Source: Streptomyces leeuwenhoekii (GTDB taxonomy: Bacteria > Actinomycetota > Actinomycetes > Streptomycetales > Streptomycetaceae). Taken from it: DNA of 64,000 bases. This document shows, in pieces, positions 1 to 8,425 of the stretch; position 1 is the stretch's first letter; every line of letters begins with the position of its first letter. The DNA lies in contig NZ_LN831789.1 in assembly GCF_001013905.1 (NCBI RefSeq), forward strand, positions 68,227 through 132,226, in the 5' to 3' direction. Below the pieces are notes generated by a model. That model saw only the letters and a list, made by a program, of their open reading frames with translations, had not been told where the DNA came from and made no database searches. A program made the translations under genes and the position numbers.

Positions 1-27
1 CGCCGCCTGGTCGATGGTGCTCAACAC
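1..27 (-). CDS. possible start of a leftward gene, cut by window edge
   Basis: Only nine codons fall in the window. On the minus strand a GGAGG lies just upstream of adjacent GTG and TTG codons at 27 and 24, and the reading continues as LSTIDQAA off the edge. The terminator at 51-91 would separate it from the leftward operon to its right. Nothing can be said about the product. Confidence 0.25.
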
Positions 28-50
28 AGCCTCCGTTCAGGGGCAGGTGG

Positions 51-91
51 CAGCAGGGGCCAGGCCCGGCGTGCGGGCCCGGCCCCTGCTG
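51..91 (-). terminator. rho-independent-type hairpin ending the first leftward operon
   Basis: CAGCAGGGGCC pairs with GGCCCCTGCTG, and inside it GGCCCG pairs with CGGGCC around a GCGTG loop, giving a near-continuous 17-bp stem with one A/C mismatch. It lies 18 bases beyond the stop of the leftward gene 109-552. There is no U tract, which is usual in Streptomyces. Confidence 0.7.
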
Positions 92-108
92 GCGCGGGGT
101 GGGGTGGG

Positions 109-552
109 TCAGCGGCGGCCGGTGCGCCGGTAGAAGCCGGGCTTGGCCTGCCGCACGCCGGAGCCGTTGGAGGCTTCGTAGCCGGGGCGGTACTCCCGGT
201 CGTGCGCGTTGTTGAAGCCACGGGCGTCGGTGTCGACGGCGTCGGCGGCGTTCACCATCTCGCCGGACGCCTCCGCGACCGCGGTGAGGGCGGCGGAGGT
301 GTCCTCGATCATCGAGGTGAACCGGGGCTCGACTTCGGCCTGGCCGCACATCTCCGACAGGCGCATGGCCGCGTTGGCGTTGGCCTGCATGTGGGAGCGG
401 AGCAGGTGCATGCCCTCCTTGAGGAAGAGGGCGGAGGCCGCGAGCTTGGCGGTCCGGCCGGCCAGGGCGAGGAAGCCGTTGCCGCTGCTGGCGCCGCCGG
501 TGCTGACGCCGCCGCTGTTCATGCCCGGGATGGCGGGGAGGTTGTCGCTCAC
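109..552 (-). CDS. hypothetical plasmid protein, 147 aa
   Basis: Starts at a GTG (552) preceded by GAGAGGAG at good spacing. The next gene upstream stops 11 bases away, so the two are probably one transcript. The N-terminus is Gly/Ser-rich (about residues 5-30), followed by a helical, Ala-rich middle (about 30-115) that looks like a helical bundle, and a basic tail ending RRTGRR. I do not recognise the family. Placement at the end of a leftward plasmid-type operon beside the Gly-rich protein suggests the two work together, possibly in transfer or cell-surface functions; that is inference only. Confidence 0.75.
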   Translation of the reverse strand: MSDNLPAIPGMNSGGVSTGGASSGNGFLALAGRTAKLAASALFLKEGMHLLRSHMQANANAAMRLSEMCGQAEVEPRFTSMIEDTSAALTAVAEASGEMVNAADAVDTDARGFNNAHDREYRPGYEASNGSGVRQAKPGFYRRTGRR

Positions 553-563
553 GTGGACTCCTC

Positions 564-3191
564 TCAGTTCTCGTTGTGGATGCGGGCGGCGGGCACGGCC
601 AGGCCCGCGTCCTCGGTGGCCTGCTGGAGGGGCCGGTAGGCGTCGAACATCGCGTTCTCCGCGCTCTCGGAGAGCTCCGCCGCCGTCAGGGACTTGGTGG
701 ACATCTCGTCGGCCTTGCGGGCCAGCAGCTCCATGGACTCCGCGAGCTTGGCCATCGCAGCGCCGGTCATGCGGCCGATGACGTTGTGCGTGGAGCGCAG
801 GTCGGCGGCGAGTTCGTCCAGCTCGTGCCGGATCTGCCGCGCCTTCTCGGAGAGCTTGCGGCAGGTCTCGTGCGCTTTGAACGACTGCGCGGTGAGCTCC
901 TCCAGGACGTCGAGCGTGTCGTCGAGGGTGACCTCGGTCTCGTGCTGGGCGTCCATGTCCGCGACGCTGCCGCTGCCCCACTTCGTCAGCCAGGCGTCAC
1001 TCACGCTGTTCTCCTTCGTGCTCGTGCTCGAGGTGCCGGCGGGAAGACCTCCGCCGGACGTGGCCGGGCCGGACCCGGGGGAGTCGGCCCGCTCGACCGT
1101 GATGGGACCAGCCGGAGCGGACACCGCCGTCGCCATGCCCATCGCCTCGAACGGCGACAGGCGCGGCTGGCCGGTGCCCGGGACCGTGCCGCCGCCCGGC
1201 GGGGCCGGGGCGGTGGCAGCCCCGGCGACCGCAGCGGCCGGGGCCGGGGCGGGCGTCGGAGCGGCGGGGCCCGGCGGTGTGGCGGTGCCGGTGGGCGGCG
1301 CCGGACGCGGCCCCGGGACCGGGGCCGGGACCGTTGTGGTGCGCATCCGGGCGCGCTTGCGGGCCCGTGCCTTGGCCGTGGACCAGGGCGTGCGGCGGGC
1401 CGGCGCTTTCGCGGCCGGTCCGGCCGGTGCCTTCGCGGCGGGACCGGCGGGCGTGGTGCTGCCGGGCTTGGTGGTCTTGGTCTTCGGGCTGGCCTTCTTC
1501 TTCGGCTTCTTGACCTTGACCTTGGTGACGATGGGCGGGCCCATCTTCTTGCGGCGGCGCTTGAGCCGCTTCTCGGCGGTCTCGTGCACGGCCTCACGGA
1601 AGGTGGTCCGGCCCCGGGCCGCGGACTTGCGGGCCGCGTCCATCTTCTTGCCGTACTCGCGATCAAAGCGCCGGCACTTGCGGCACCGGCAGCCGTACGT
1701 GTCCGACGCCGCCATGGTGCCGTGCGCGATGCCGGGCGTGAGCTTGAGCTTCTTGCCCTTGCGGGACTTCCCGCCCGGCGCCGTGGGCACCGGGGCCGGG
1801 ATCGTCCCGCCCTTGCCGGAGCGGGTCTTGCCCTTCTTCCCGCCGCCGCGCTTGCTGCCGGGCGCCGTGGTGCCCGCGCCGCTGCTGCCCTTCCCCTTCG
1901 GCTTGGTCTTCGGGCCGGTGCCGGAGGTGGTGGTGCCGGGCTTCTTGCGCAGGATCCCGGACGGACCGGTCGTGCCGCGCGGCGACTTCTTGGTGCCGCT
2001 CTTGGGGCCGGTCCCCGTTCCCTTGCCGGTGCCGGTCCCCTTCGAGCTGGTCGTGCCGGGCGTGGTCTTCCCGCCCGAACCCGTGCCCTTTCCGGGGCTC
2101 TTGGTGCCGGGGCCCGTGCCCTTGCCGGTTCCTGTCCCGGAGCCCGGTCCGCGCTTCTTCCCCAGGCCGCCGGACGAACCGCCGGCCCCGGCCCCGGTGC
2201 TGCCGGGCCCGCGCTTGCGGTTCGTGGTGGAGCCGCCGCCACCGGAGGAGCCGGACCCGCCGCCGGGGCTGCGGTTCTTCCTGCCGCCTCCGGAGCCGCT
2301 GTTGTTCGGGCCCTTGCCGCCTCCGGAGCCGCCGGAGCCGCCCGATCCGCCGGACGATCCGGGGCCGCGGTTCTTCTTGAGGTTCACGCCGCCGCCCTGC
2401 GACGTGCGCTTGAGCGGGGTGATCCCGGAATTGTTCTTGTTCGGCGAGGTGGTGCGGCCGCCGCCGCCCGAGCCGGTGCCCGGACCGCGTCCACGCCCGC
2501 CACCACCGCCGCCGGAACCGCTGGGCGACCGGGTCGTCGACCCGCCGCGCCCCCGGCCTCCCGAGCCGCTGTACGGCCCGCTGCCGCCCCGCCCGGACCT
2601 GCCCGGACCCGAGCCGCCGGAGCGGCCTCCCAGCCCGCCGGGGCCGCGCTGGAGGGTCTTGCGGCCGTACTCGTGGCTGGGCTGCACCTGCTTCTTCGAA
2701 CCGCCCCCGGAGGAGCCGTCCTTGGCGGTGCTCGCGGTCTTCGCGACCGCTTCGCGCTGCTCCCGGTTCGCCCGGCCCGCAGCGACGGCGGAGTGGATGC
2801 CGCGCATGGCCGCCAGGGACACCGCGAGGATCGCCGCCAGGGACAGCGATCCCAGGCGCGGCGCGGCGGGCTGCGCGCCCTCCGAACGGAAGGTCGCCGG
2901 GACCATCGTGCCCGCCGTCGCGGGCGCCGCTGCGGGGGCTGCGGCGGGCTCCAAGTCGGCGGTGAACGGGGCCCCGAGACCGGGCTCGGCCAGGGTCGCG
3001 ATGACGCCCATCGGGTCGGTTCGCGTCGCGGGTGCAAACGCTTCGGGCGTGGCCGGGGAGGCGTCTGCGGGGGCGGCGAACGGCACGTCGGCCGGGGCCG
3101 AAGCAGGGGGTTCCGCGGGGGGTTCAGCCGGGGCGGTGTAGCCCACGCGGGGGAAGTGGATCAGGTTGTTCGGGCCGTCGTCGTCGGCCAT
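564..3191 (-). CDS. giant Gly/Ser/Lys-rich membrane-anchored protein, 875 aa
   Basis: ATG at 3191 follows GAGGGAGA. Regions in order: Pro/Ala-rich N-terminus (1-110), one hydrophobic segment (about 113-129), a very long basic low-complexity region of GSGGG, KGTGTG and RGPG repeats (about 150-480), a small Cys cluster CRCRKC near residue 500, an Arg/Lys-rich stretch, a Pro/Ala linker (about 620-720), and a helical heptad-type C-terminus (about 745-875). Composition suggests a flexible cationic tether that could bind DNA, RNA or the cell wall. No enzymatic motif is visible. It lies between small plasmid-type genes and reads leftward with them. The opposite strand is also open over the repeats because of GC bias; the RBS, hydrophobic segment and helical tail favour the minus frame. 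Confidence 0.75.
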   Translation of the reverse strand: MADDDGPNNLIHFPRVGYTAPAEPPAEPPASAPADVPFAAPADASPATPEAFAPATRTDPMGVIATLAEPGLGAPFTADLEPAAAPAAAPATAGTMVPATFRSEGAQPAAPRLGSLSLAAILAVSLAAMRGIHSAVAAGRANREQREAVAKTASTAKDGSSGGGSKKQVQPSHEYGRKTLQRGPGGLGGRSGGSGPGRSGRGGSGPYSGSGGRGRGGSTTRSPSGSGGGGGGRGRGPGTGSGGGGRTTSPNKNNSGITPLKRTSQGGGVNLKKNRGPGSSGGSGGSGGSGGGKGPNNSGSGGGRKNRSPGGGSGSSGGGGSTTNRKRGPGSTGAGAGGSSGGLGKKRGPGSGTGTGKGTGPGTKSPGKGTGSGGKTTPGTTSSKGTGTGKGTGTGPKSGTKKSPRGTTGPSGILRKKPGTTTSGTGPKTKPKGKGSSGAGTTAPGSKRGGGKKGKTRSGKGGTIPAPVPTAPGGKSRKGKKLKLTPGIAHGTMAASDTYGCRCRKCRRFDREYGKKMDAARKSAARGRTTFREAVHETAEKRLKRRRKKMGPPIVTKVKVKKPKKKASPKTKTTKPGSTTPAGPAAKAPAGPAAKAPARRTPWSTAKARARKRARMRTTTVPAPVPGPRPAPPTGTATPPGPAAPTPAPAPAAAVAGAATAPAPPGGGTVPGTGQPRLSPFEAMGMATAVSAPAGPITVERADSPGSGPATSGGGLPAGTSSTSTKENSVSDAWLTKWGSGSVADMDAQHETEVTLDDTLDVLEELTAQSFKAHETCRKLSEKARQIRHELDELAADLRSTHNVIGRMTGAAMAKLAESMELLARKADEMSTKSLTAAELSESAENAMFDAYRPLQQATEDAGLAVPAARIHNEN

Positions 3192-3314
3192 GACGTCTCC
3201 CTCTCGGAGTTGACAGACGGTCACCGCCTGGGGCACCCTCGCGCGCGCACGACACGCGCGCGCCTTGGGGTGCTCCGGGCGGCGAGGAGGAGGCGGTGAT
3301 GAAGAAGAACTTCG

Positions 3315-3518
3315 TCACCCTCCGTTGTTCTTGTAGAAGTCGTGCAGCGCCTTGGTGAGCGCGGGCCACAGGTTCGGCTTGCCGTCCCGTTCGGCCTGGC
3401 GGGCCAGGGTCCGGCACGCGTCGTACCAGACCCCGGCCCGCTCCTGGTCGGTCGTGGCTTCGGCGACCCGCGCGTTCCAGAACTTCGCGCGGTTTTGCGT
3501 CTGCCGAGGCGTCGTCAC
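3315..3518 (-). CDS. small hypothetical protein, 67 aa
   Basis: GTG start at 3518 overlaps the TGA of the upstream gene as GTGA, so translation is probably coupled. The protein is helical and charged, with Trp residues at 14, 31 and 51 and no Cys. I do not recognise it. The coupling to the 183-aa gene suggests a shared complex or fixed stoichiometry. Confidence 0.7.
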   Translation of the reverse strand: MTTPRQTQNRAKFWNARVAEATTDQERAGVWYDACRTLARQAERDGKPNLWPALTKALHDFYKNNGG

Positions 3519-4066
3519 TGCCCTTCTCCCTTCGCGAAGTAGTCGTTGATGGTGCGGGTCGGGGCCTGCTCACCACCGGCCGCCATCGGCCACTGGTTCC
3601 AGGGGTTGTCCGGGGTCACGAACTCCGCCGCCCGCGCCTGCGGGACCGCGCCCGGGGCCTGCTCGGTGGGGGTGTTGAGCGCGGTCACCGTTTTGTCCAG
3701 GGACTTGGCGACGGCGGCGCCCAGGGCGGCCTGCCTGCCCTGCTTGCGCTCCAGCTTCCGGGCCTCCGCCGCGGCCCTGCGCTGGGGGAGCTCCAGGACC
3801 TCGTTCTTGTAGGTCGCGTACAGGGCCTCCGCCTTGCTCGCCGCCTCACCGGACGCCTTCTGCATGGCCTTGAGCTGCCGCGACACCTTCCAGGCGCGGA
3901 GCTTCTTGGACATCCAGCGGTCGCCCTCGATCGGCGTCTGCTCCAGGCGCCGGCGCACGATGTCCGCGATCTGCCCGTACTGCTGGGCGTCACGAACGTG
4001 CTGGTCGCGGACGGTGGCGGTGAAGGCCCGAAGGCCCTCATCCGTAAACAGGGCGTTGATATCCAT
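3515..4066 (-). CDS. helical hypothetical protein, 183 aa
   Basis: ATG at 4066 is preceded by AGGAGA. Residues 1-120 are almost entirely charged helix with a likely coiled coil around 75-125 (AEARKLERKQGRQAAL); the last 50 residues are Pro/Ala-rich. There is no signal peptide or enzyme motif. Its stop overlaps the start of the 67-aa gene. Family unknown; it belongs to the same leftward operon as the large Gly-rich protein. Confidence 0.75.
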   Translation of the reverse strand: MDINALFTDEGLRAFTATVRDQHVRDAQQYGQIADIVRRRLEQTPIEGDRWMSKKLRAWKVSRQLKAMQKASGEAASKAEALYATYKNEVLELPQRRAAAEARKLERKQGRQAALGAAVAKSLDKTVTALNTPTEQAPGAVPQARAAEFVTPDNPWNQWPMAAGGEQAPTRTINDYFAKGEGQ

Positions 4067-4201
4067 GAGGTGGGTCTCCTTCTCGGGGCGGGGGCGATCT
4101 GGGAGGCTTTGTCGTGGCGTTTCGGCGCCTTCACCGCGCTCCCGAGGCGCTGTCTTCGTCTCGGGGGCCGGTGGAACCGTCGAACAGCTCGTTGGTGCAG
4201 G

Positions 4202-4363
4202 TCAGCGCCTCTTGCGCGGCAGCAGCCGGGGGTGGCACCACCGGCAGGCGGGACCGTGGTCCGGGCCGGTCCACCCGTGGGCGAGGTAGGCCAGCGTCGC
4301 GGGAATCGCCAGAACGGTGAAGGCCAAGGTCAAGGCGCTGACCACGTACAGCCAGACGGGCAT
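4202..4363 (-). CDS. 53-aa single-span membrane protein
   Basis: ATG at 4363 has GAGGAG seven bases upstream. The product starts MPVWLYVVSALTLAFTVLAI, so residues 4-28 form one membrane span. The tail holds Cys40 and Cys43 (CRWC) and a basic RKRR end. Small membrane proteins of this size occur beside spread (spd) genes in Streptomyces conjugative plasmids, and the next gene upstream is a DUF2637/SpdB-like protein, so a role in spread is plausible but not shown. Confidence 0.6.
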   Translation of the reverse strand: MPVWLYVVSALTLAFTVLAIPATLAYLAHGWTGPDHGPACRWCHPRLLPRKRR

Positions 4364-4399
4364 GGTGAACTCCTCAGTCGGTGTCTGCGGATGGGCGGG

Positions 4400-6268
4400 T
4401 CACTCGGGGCGGTAGCCGCCGGCGAGCAGCTCGGCCGCCTCCTGGCGGTACTCCGAGGCGGTGCCGGGCGAGGTGACCGCCAGCTCACGCTGGATTTCGG
4501 CGAGCGGCAGCCGGTCGGTGTCGCCGCCGGCCGCGAGGATCATCCGGGCGACCTTGCGGACCGCACGCTCGCGCGGCTTCAGCTTCGCCGCGTCCTCGGC
4601 TTCGACCGCGGCCCGCTCGATTTCGGCAGCGACCCGCCGCGTTTCGGCAGCGGCCCGCTCGGCTTCGGCGGCCTCCTTCTTGGCGCGCGCGATGTCGGCG
4701 AGAGCGGCCTCCCGGCGGCGGTCCTCCTCCGCCTTCTTGCGGTCGGCTTCGGCAGTGGCGCGCCGCGCTTCGGCGGCAGCCCGCTCCCTTTCGGCAGCGA
4801 CCCGGTCCGCTTCGGCAGCAGCCTTACGGGCTTCAGCGATGGCCTGCGTCTCGATCGCCTGTGCCTCCGCCTCGGCGACCCGGTCGGCCTCCGCGGCTTC
4901 CTTCCGCTTCTGCGCCGCCTTCCGCTCCAGTTCGGCCGCCTCCAGATCGGCGGCGGCCTTCCTCCGCCGCACCTCAGCGATCCGCTCGGTCTCGATCGCG
5001 TCGGCCTCGGCGTCCGCGATCTTGTCCGCCTCAGCCGCCGCCTTGCGCTGCTCGGCGGCCTTGCGCTCCAGGTCAGCGGCCTCCAGATCGGCGGCGGCCT
5101 TCGCCTTCCGCTCCTGGGCCTCCTTGCGCTCCGCCTCCGCCTCGCGGGCGCGGGCCTCGGCCATGAGGGCCCGGTCCAGCGCCTCCTGCTCCAGCGCGGC
5201 GGCCCGCTCCGCGGCGCTGACCTGGGCACGAGCGTGCGCGCGGGCCTGGCCGGTCTGACCGTCGATCTCGGCCTGGACCAGCTCCACCTTCCCCTTGGCA
5301 CGCAGCCGCTCGGCCTCGGACTCCGCCTTGGCGACCTCGCTGCGGGTCTCCGCGTCCAGGCGGCGGCGCTCGGCCTCCTCCTCACGCTCCTGAGCTGCCT
5401 GTTCTTGCTCCTCGGGCATGGCCAGGGCCTGAGCGACGGTGTAGCCGTAGGGGGCCATCCGCATCGGCAGCAGCTCATCCTCGGTGGCCTGGGAGATGTC
5501 GCCCTCGTACTTGCGCTTGAGCCACTGCTCGTAGGCGATGAGTTCCTGGTCCCGGCGGATCATCTCCGGGTAGGAGGTGACGCCCCACAGCCGCATCCGG
5601 CGGAAGATCCGGGCCGTCGCCACGGGGGCGAGGACCCAGCGCAGCCACGGGATCGAGTCGCGTGCGGCCTGGTCAGGCCGGACGACGCGGTCGATCGAGG
5701 TGCGACCCAGCTCCACCACCATGATGAAGAGCACCGGGACGACGCCGTGCGCGCCAGCGGCGACGTAGTCCAGCAGCTCCCACGCCCGGTCTTTCGGCGC
5801 GCCGGACGCGGCGTTGAGGACGACCGTCGCGGCCGTCAGCAGCCACACCGGGTAGCGGATCCAGCTGATGGGGCGCTTGAGCCAGGCCATCAGCAGGTCG
5901 ACGGCGATCATGACCATGATGCCGACGTCAACGCCGATCGCGAACAGCTGGCCCTTGCCCAGCGAGCCGAAGCGCAGCTCCTCGTGGGCGAACTGGGCGA
6001 CGTGCTCGAAGGACAGGTAGAGGCCGATGCCCGCGAGGGCGAGCGCGAACGCGACGATCGCTCCGGCCGTCCACTTCTGGGTGCCGGTCAGCCTCGCCGG
6101 GGAGGTGTCCGTTCCGGTTCCGCTTTCCGTCTCCGAAACGAACTCCGCCACATCCGAAACGGAGCCGAGCGTCCGCGAAACCGGCTCGGGTGTTCCCGAA
6201 ACGGCGGCCGGTGAAGCCGAGTCGGGGTCGGGGTCGGCTGCGGTGCGCGGCCAGTCGGTGATCGTCAT
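4400..6268 (-). CDS. DUF2637 (SpdB2-like) membrane protein with long coiled coil, 622 aa
   Basis: ATG at 6268 follows GGAGGACC. A disordered N-terminus (1-65) precedes four hydrophobic spans (about 70-92, 105-127, 137-155 and 168-190), which match the DUF2637 core known from Streptomyces plasmid spread proteins and integrative elements. Residues about 280-555 are an extremely long Ala/Glu/Arg coiled coil. The last 60 residues look like a winged-helix or HTH domain (ending in EYRQEAAELLAGGYRPE). By family it sits in the membrane and may help plasmid movement through mycelium. The first codons carry the 21-bp DNA repeats described separately. Confidence 0.85.
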   Translation of the reverse strand: MTITDWPRTAADPDPDSASPAAVSGTPEPVSRTLGSVSDVAEFVSETESGTGTDTSPARLTGTQKWTAGAIVAFALALAGIGLYLSFEHVAQFAHEELRFGSLGKGQLFAIGVDVGIMVMIAVDLLMAWLKRPISWIRYPVWLLTAATVVLNAASGAPKDRAWELLDYVAAGAHGVVPVLFIMVVELGRTSIDRVVRPDQAARDSIPWLRWVLAPVATARIFRRMRLWGVTSYPEMIRRDQELIAYEQWLKRKYEGDISQATEDELLPMRMAPYGYTVAQALAMPEEQEQAAQEREEEAERRRLDAETRSEVAKAESEAERLRAKGKVELVQAEIDGQTGQARAHARAQVSAAERAAALEQEALDRALMAEARAREAEAERKEAQERKAKAAADLEAADLERKAAEQRKAAAEADKIADAEADAIETERIAEVRRRKAAADLEAAELERKAAQKRKEAAEADRVAEAEAQAIETQAIAEARKAAAEADRVAAERERAAAEARRATAEADRKKAEEDRRREAALADIARAKKEAAEAERAAAETRRVAAEIERAAVEAEDAAKLKPRERAVRKVARMILAAGGDTDRLPLAEIQRELAVTSPGTASEYRQEAAELLAGGYRPE

Positions 6269-6350
6269 GGGGTCCTCCGGAGGGGGTCGTTCAGGGCGTG
6301 CGCGAAACGGCGGGGGCTGCTCCCGAAACGCGGCGGCGCGTTCCCGAAGC
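6133..6350. repeat. 21-bp-phased CCGAAAC repeats over the DUF2637 start
   Basis: The core CCGAAAC, or a close variant with CGCGAAAC or CCGAAGC, begins at 6133, 6154, 6175 and 6196, each exactly 21 bases apart, and again near 6302, 6323 and 6344, also 21 apart. Looser copies follow at 6375, 6451, 6473 and 6503. The first group is inside the coding region, the second upstream of the start codon, and the two groups are in different reading registers. A 21-bp period puts each core on the same face of the helix, as expected for iterons or a cooperative operator. Confidence 0.65.
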
Positions 6351-6526
6351 GGCGGTCGGTGCGGTTGGGTGATCACGAAACTGGCACCGGCTCAACCCGC
6401 TCCGCGCGCACGAAAAGGCCGGCGGCCCGGGGGGGCGGGCAGCCGTACTCGCGAAGCAGCGCAGGGCGGGCTCGAAACTTGGTGTGGCTCCCGCCGGGCG
6501 GGCGCGAAGCAGCGGCCGGCAGCGGG

Positions 6527-7330
6527 TCAGACGAGCGTGCGGAGGGCCGGGTCGGTGTCACCGGCGAGGGTGGCGACCTCGCGCAGCCTCTCCCGCTGCT
6601 CCTCGATCAGTTGCGTTGCCGAAGCTGCCAGCGGGGTGGCCCGGCCGTAGTGGTCGACGCCGTTGCGGACGATGCGGTACTGGGGGTAGGGAGCCGTGTA
6701 GTCGTCGACGTGGTGGACCTTCCAGTCCGACGCGTCGTACCCGATCTCCCTCGCGACCGTCGTCAGGGGCAGCGCTTCGTCCCACCCGGCGACGTCGACC
6801 TGGTCGGCGGCGGCCTGGGCGAGCTGGCGGGCGACGGCGTCGAAGGCGTCGGCGGCCTGTGCCGCGGCGCGCTCCGCGTCGGTCAGGCGCAGCATCTGCG
6901 CCCGCCACAGACCGTCTGCGGTGCTCCAGAACTGCTGGAAGGAGTCGACCAGTTCGTCCCGCGCCTTGAGCCAGGCGCTCCAGAGCGACGCCGCGTGGTG
7001 GAGCAGCGGCGTGGCCTGGCGGCGCAGCCGGGACTGGGACCACAGCACGCGGGCGGCGGTGTACTGGTCGTGCAGCTGGTCGCGCAGCTCCCAGGTCATC
7101 GCCGGGTCGTCGTACGCGGCGGCCGGAAACTCGGGCTGCGGCTCCCGGCCGGTGAACGCCATGAAGCGGAAGGCGGTGCCGCCGCCCGGCGCGGGCTGGG
7201 CGTCGACGAAGCGCGGGTGGTGGTACCGCGAGGCGTCGGCCGGCACGGTGACCACTGGGCTGGCCGGGGTCTTGCGACGGAGCAGGCCGGTGTCGTCCAG
7301 CGGCGTCTTGAGCGGGATGGTGTGCGCCAT
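6527..7330 (-). CDS. hypothetical plasmid protein, 267 aa
   Basis: ATG at 7330 is preceded by GGAGGA. It is soluble and has no signal peptide. The first 80 residues are loop-rich with many Pro; the rest is mainly helical (for example AERAAAQAADAFDAVARQLAQAAADQ). No catalytic motif is seen. The gene starts the segment upstream of the DUF2637 gene, with a 258-base gap holding repeats, so it may be separately regulated. Family not recognised. Confidence 0.75.
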   Translation of the reverse strand: MAHTIPLKTPLDDTGLLRRKTPASPVVTVPADASRYHHPRFVDAQPAPGGGTAFRFMAFTGREPQPEFPAAAYDDPAMTWELRDQLHDQYTAARVLWSQSRLRRQATPLLHHAASLWSAWLKARDELVDSFQQFWSTADGLWRAQMLRLTDAERAAAQAADAFDAVARQLAQAAADQVDVAGWDEALPLTTVAREIGYDASDWKVHHVDDYTAPYPQYRIVRNGVDHYGRATPLAASATQLIEEQRERLREVATLAGDTDPALRTLV

Positions 7331-7458
7331 CAGTCCTCCAGCGAAGAGCAGCAGGCCCGGGGCCTTCCCGGGCGGAGCCGTGCGGAAAGGCCAGCGGCCC
7401 GGGGTGCGGGCGGCGGGCCTGGTGATGTGCTGTGAGGCGGGCAGGAAGGTGCCCGCGG

Positions 7459-7475
7459 CTCCCGCGCGGCGGGAG
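7459..7475 (-). terminator. hairpin after the 119-aa gene
   Basis: CTCCCGC and GCGGGAG pair around a GCG loop, eight bases past the stop of the leftward gene 7483-7842. A second stem (GCGGGC/GCCCGC) lies next to it. Confidence 0.45.
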
Positions 7476-7482
7476 CGGAAGG

Positions 7483-7842
7483 TCAGCTCGAGGTGAGCTG
7501 CGCGCCGTGGCGGCGGAGGTCGTCGCTGGTGATGCCGTAGATCCGGCACTTGTCGATCAGCGGCTTGAGCGCGGTGCCAGCGGCACGCGCCTCGGGCGAG
7601 CCCTGGCCGAACAACTTCTCGGTGTTCAGCAGGTCGTTGATCGCGGCCGCAGTGCGGGCGGCGTGCCGCTCGACACGGCCCTCGCCCACCCACCCCTCCG
7701 CGATGACGCGGAGGGTGGTGCGCCAGCTTCCGTTGTAGTCGTCGGGGTCGATCGGCGGGATGTCACTACCGAAGATCGCGAAGGCGGCGGCCTGGGCGGC
7801 GGCTTCCGTGCCGGGCTGGAGCGGGGTCATCGTCGTGGCCAT
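7483..7842 (-). CDS. hypothetical protein, 119 aa
   Basis: ATG at 7842 follows GGGAGG. It is a small soluble helical protein containing an IDPDDYNGSWR segment and a terminal basic stretch. There are no Cys pairs or membrane spans. Genes of this size and make-up are common in Streptomyces plasmids without assigned function. It is flanked by its own hairpin downstream and by a 110-base spacer with two GCGGATCAGGC repeats upstream. Confidence 0.7.
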   Translation of the reverse strand: MATTMTPLQPGTEAAAQAAAFAIFGSDIPPIDPDDYNGSWRTTLRVIAEGWVGEGRVERHAARTAAAINDLLNTEKLFGQGSPEARAAGTALKPLIDKCRIYGITSDDLRRHGAQLTSS

Positions 7843-7952
7843 GAGGGCCTCCCTCGGCTGTCGGTCCGGGCTGTCCGGCTCCCCGTCACCGCCCGTCCCG
7901 GTCGCCGTGGTCAGCGGTCGGTGCGGGCGGATCAGGCAGCCGTCAGAGCGGA

Positions 7953-8264
7953 TCAGGCGGCCCTGGTGCGGTTGCGGGCGGCGCGGCGCTTGATGCGGCG
8001 GCGGTCGTCCTCGCTCATGCCGCCCCACACGCCGTGGGCCTCGCCCATCTCCAGCGCCCACTGGCCGCAGGTCTCCAGCACGGGGCACCCGCGGCACACC
8101 GACTTGGCTTCCTCGATCTGCAGGAGCGCCGGGCCGGTGTTGCCGATGGGGAAGAACAGCTCGGGGTCCTCCTCCCGACAGGCACCGTCCTCCCGCCAGT
8201 TGGTGTTGACCGGAAGGTCGGCGGAGGGGGCGTAGCTGGTGCGTACGATGGACGTGCGATTCAT
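7953..8264 (-). CDS. WhiB-like iron-sulfur transcription factor, 103 aa
   Basis: The four cluster ligands are Cys29, Cys57, Cys60 and Cys66 (C-x27-CxxC-x5-C), followed by the G(V/I)WGG turn at 78-82 and a basic C-terminus (RRRIKRRAARNR) that contacts DNA. This is the full Wbl layout at normal length. ATG at 8264 has GGGAGG upstream. Wbl proteins bind a 4Fe-4S cluster and usually act with the principal sigma factor. Plasmid-borne copies are known in actinobacteria; here it sits within the leftward gene set and could tune transfer or host development. The target is not visible. Confidence 0.95.
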   Translation of the reverse strand: MNRTSIVRTSYAPSADLPVNTNWREDGACREEDPELFFPIGNTGPALLQIEEAKSVCRGCPVLETCGQWALEMGEAHGVWGGMSEDDRRRIKRRAARNRTRAA

Positions 8265-8295
8265 CAGGGCCTCCCAGAAGGTGCAGAGCAAAGAG

Positions 8296-8325
8296 ACAGC
8301 CCCGGGGCGGCCACCTCGGGGCTGT
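8296..8325 (-). terminator. hairpin between the small-ORF chain and the WhiB gene
   Basis: ACAGCCCCG and CGGGGCTGT pair perfectly around a 12-base loop, downstream of the leftward gene 8426-8611 and 32 bases before the WhiB start. Confidence 0.55.
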
Positions 8326-8425
8326 TGCGTGTTGCGGCGGCCGTACGGCCGGAGCGGTCGGGAGCTCCCGGCGCTCTCCGCCGGCCCCGGCCGGGTAGGC
8401 GCGGGGGCGACGGGCAGGGCCGGGG

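Noticed and set aside
576..3299. Very long open frames on the plus strand opposite the Gly-rich gene
   Set aside because: They mirror the GC-biased repeat; they lack an RBS and folded segments, whereas the minus frame has a start signal, a membrane span and a helical tail.
4461..5258. Ser/Ala-rich plus-strand frame opposite the coiled coil of the DUF2637 gene
   Set aside because: It is the antisense of Ala/Glu/Arg codons and has no start signal.
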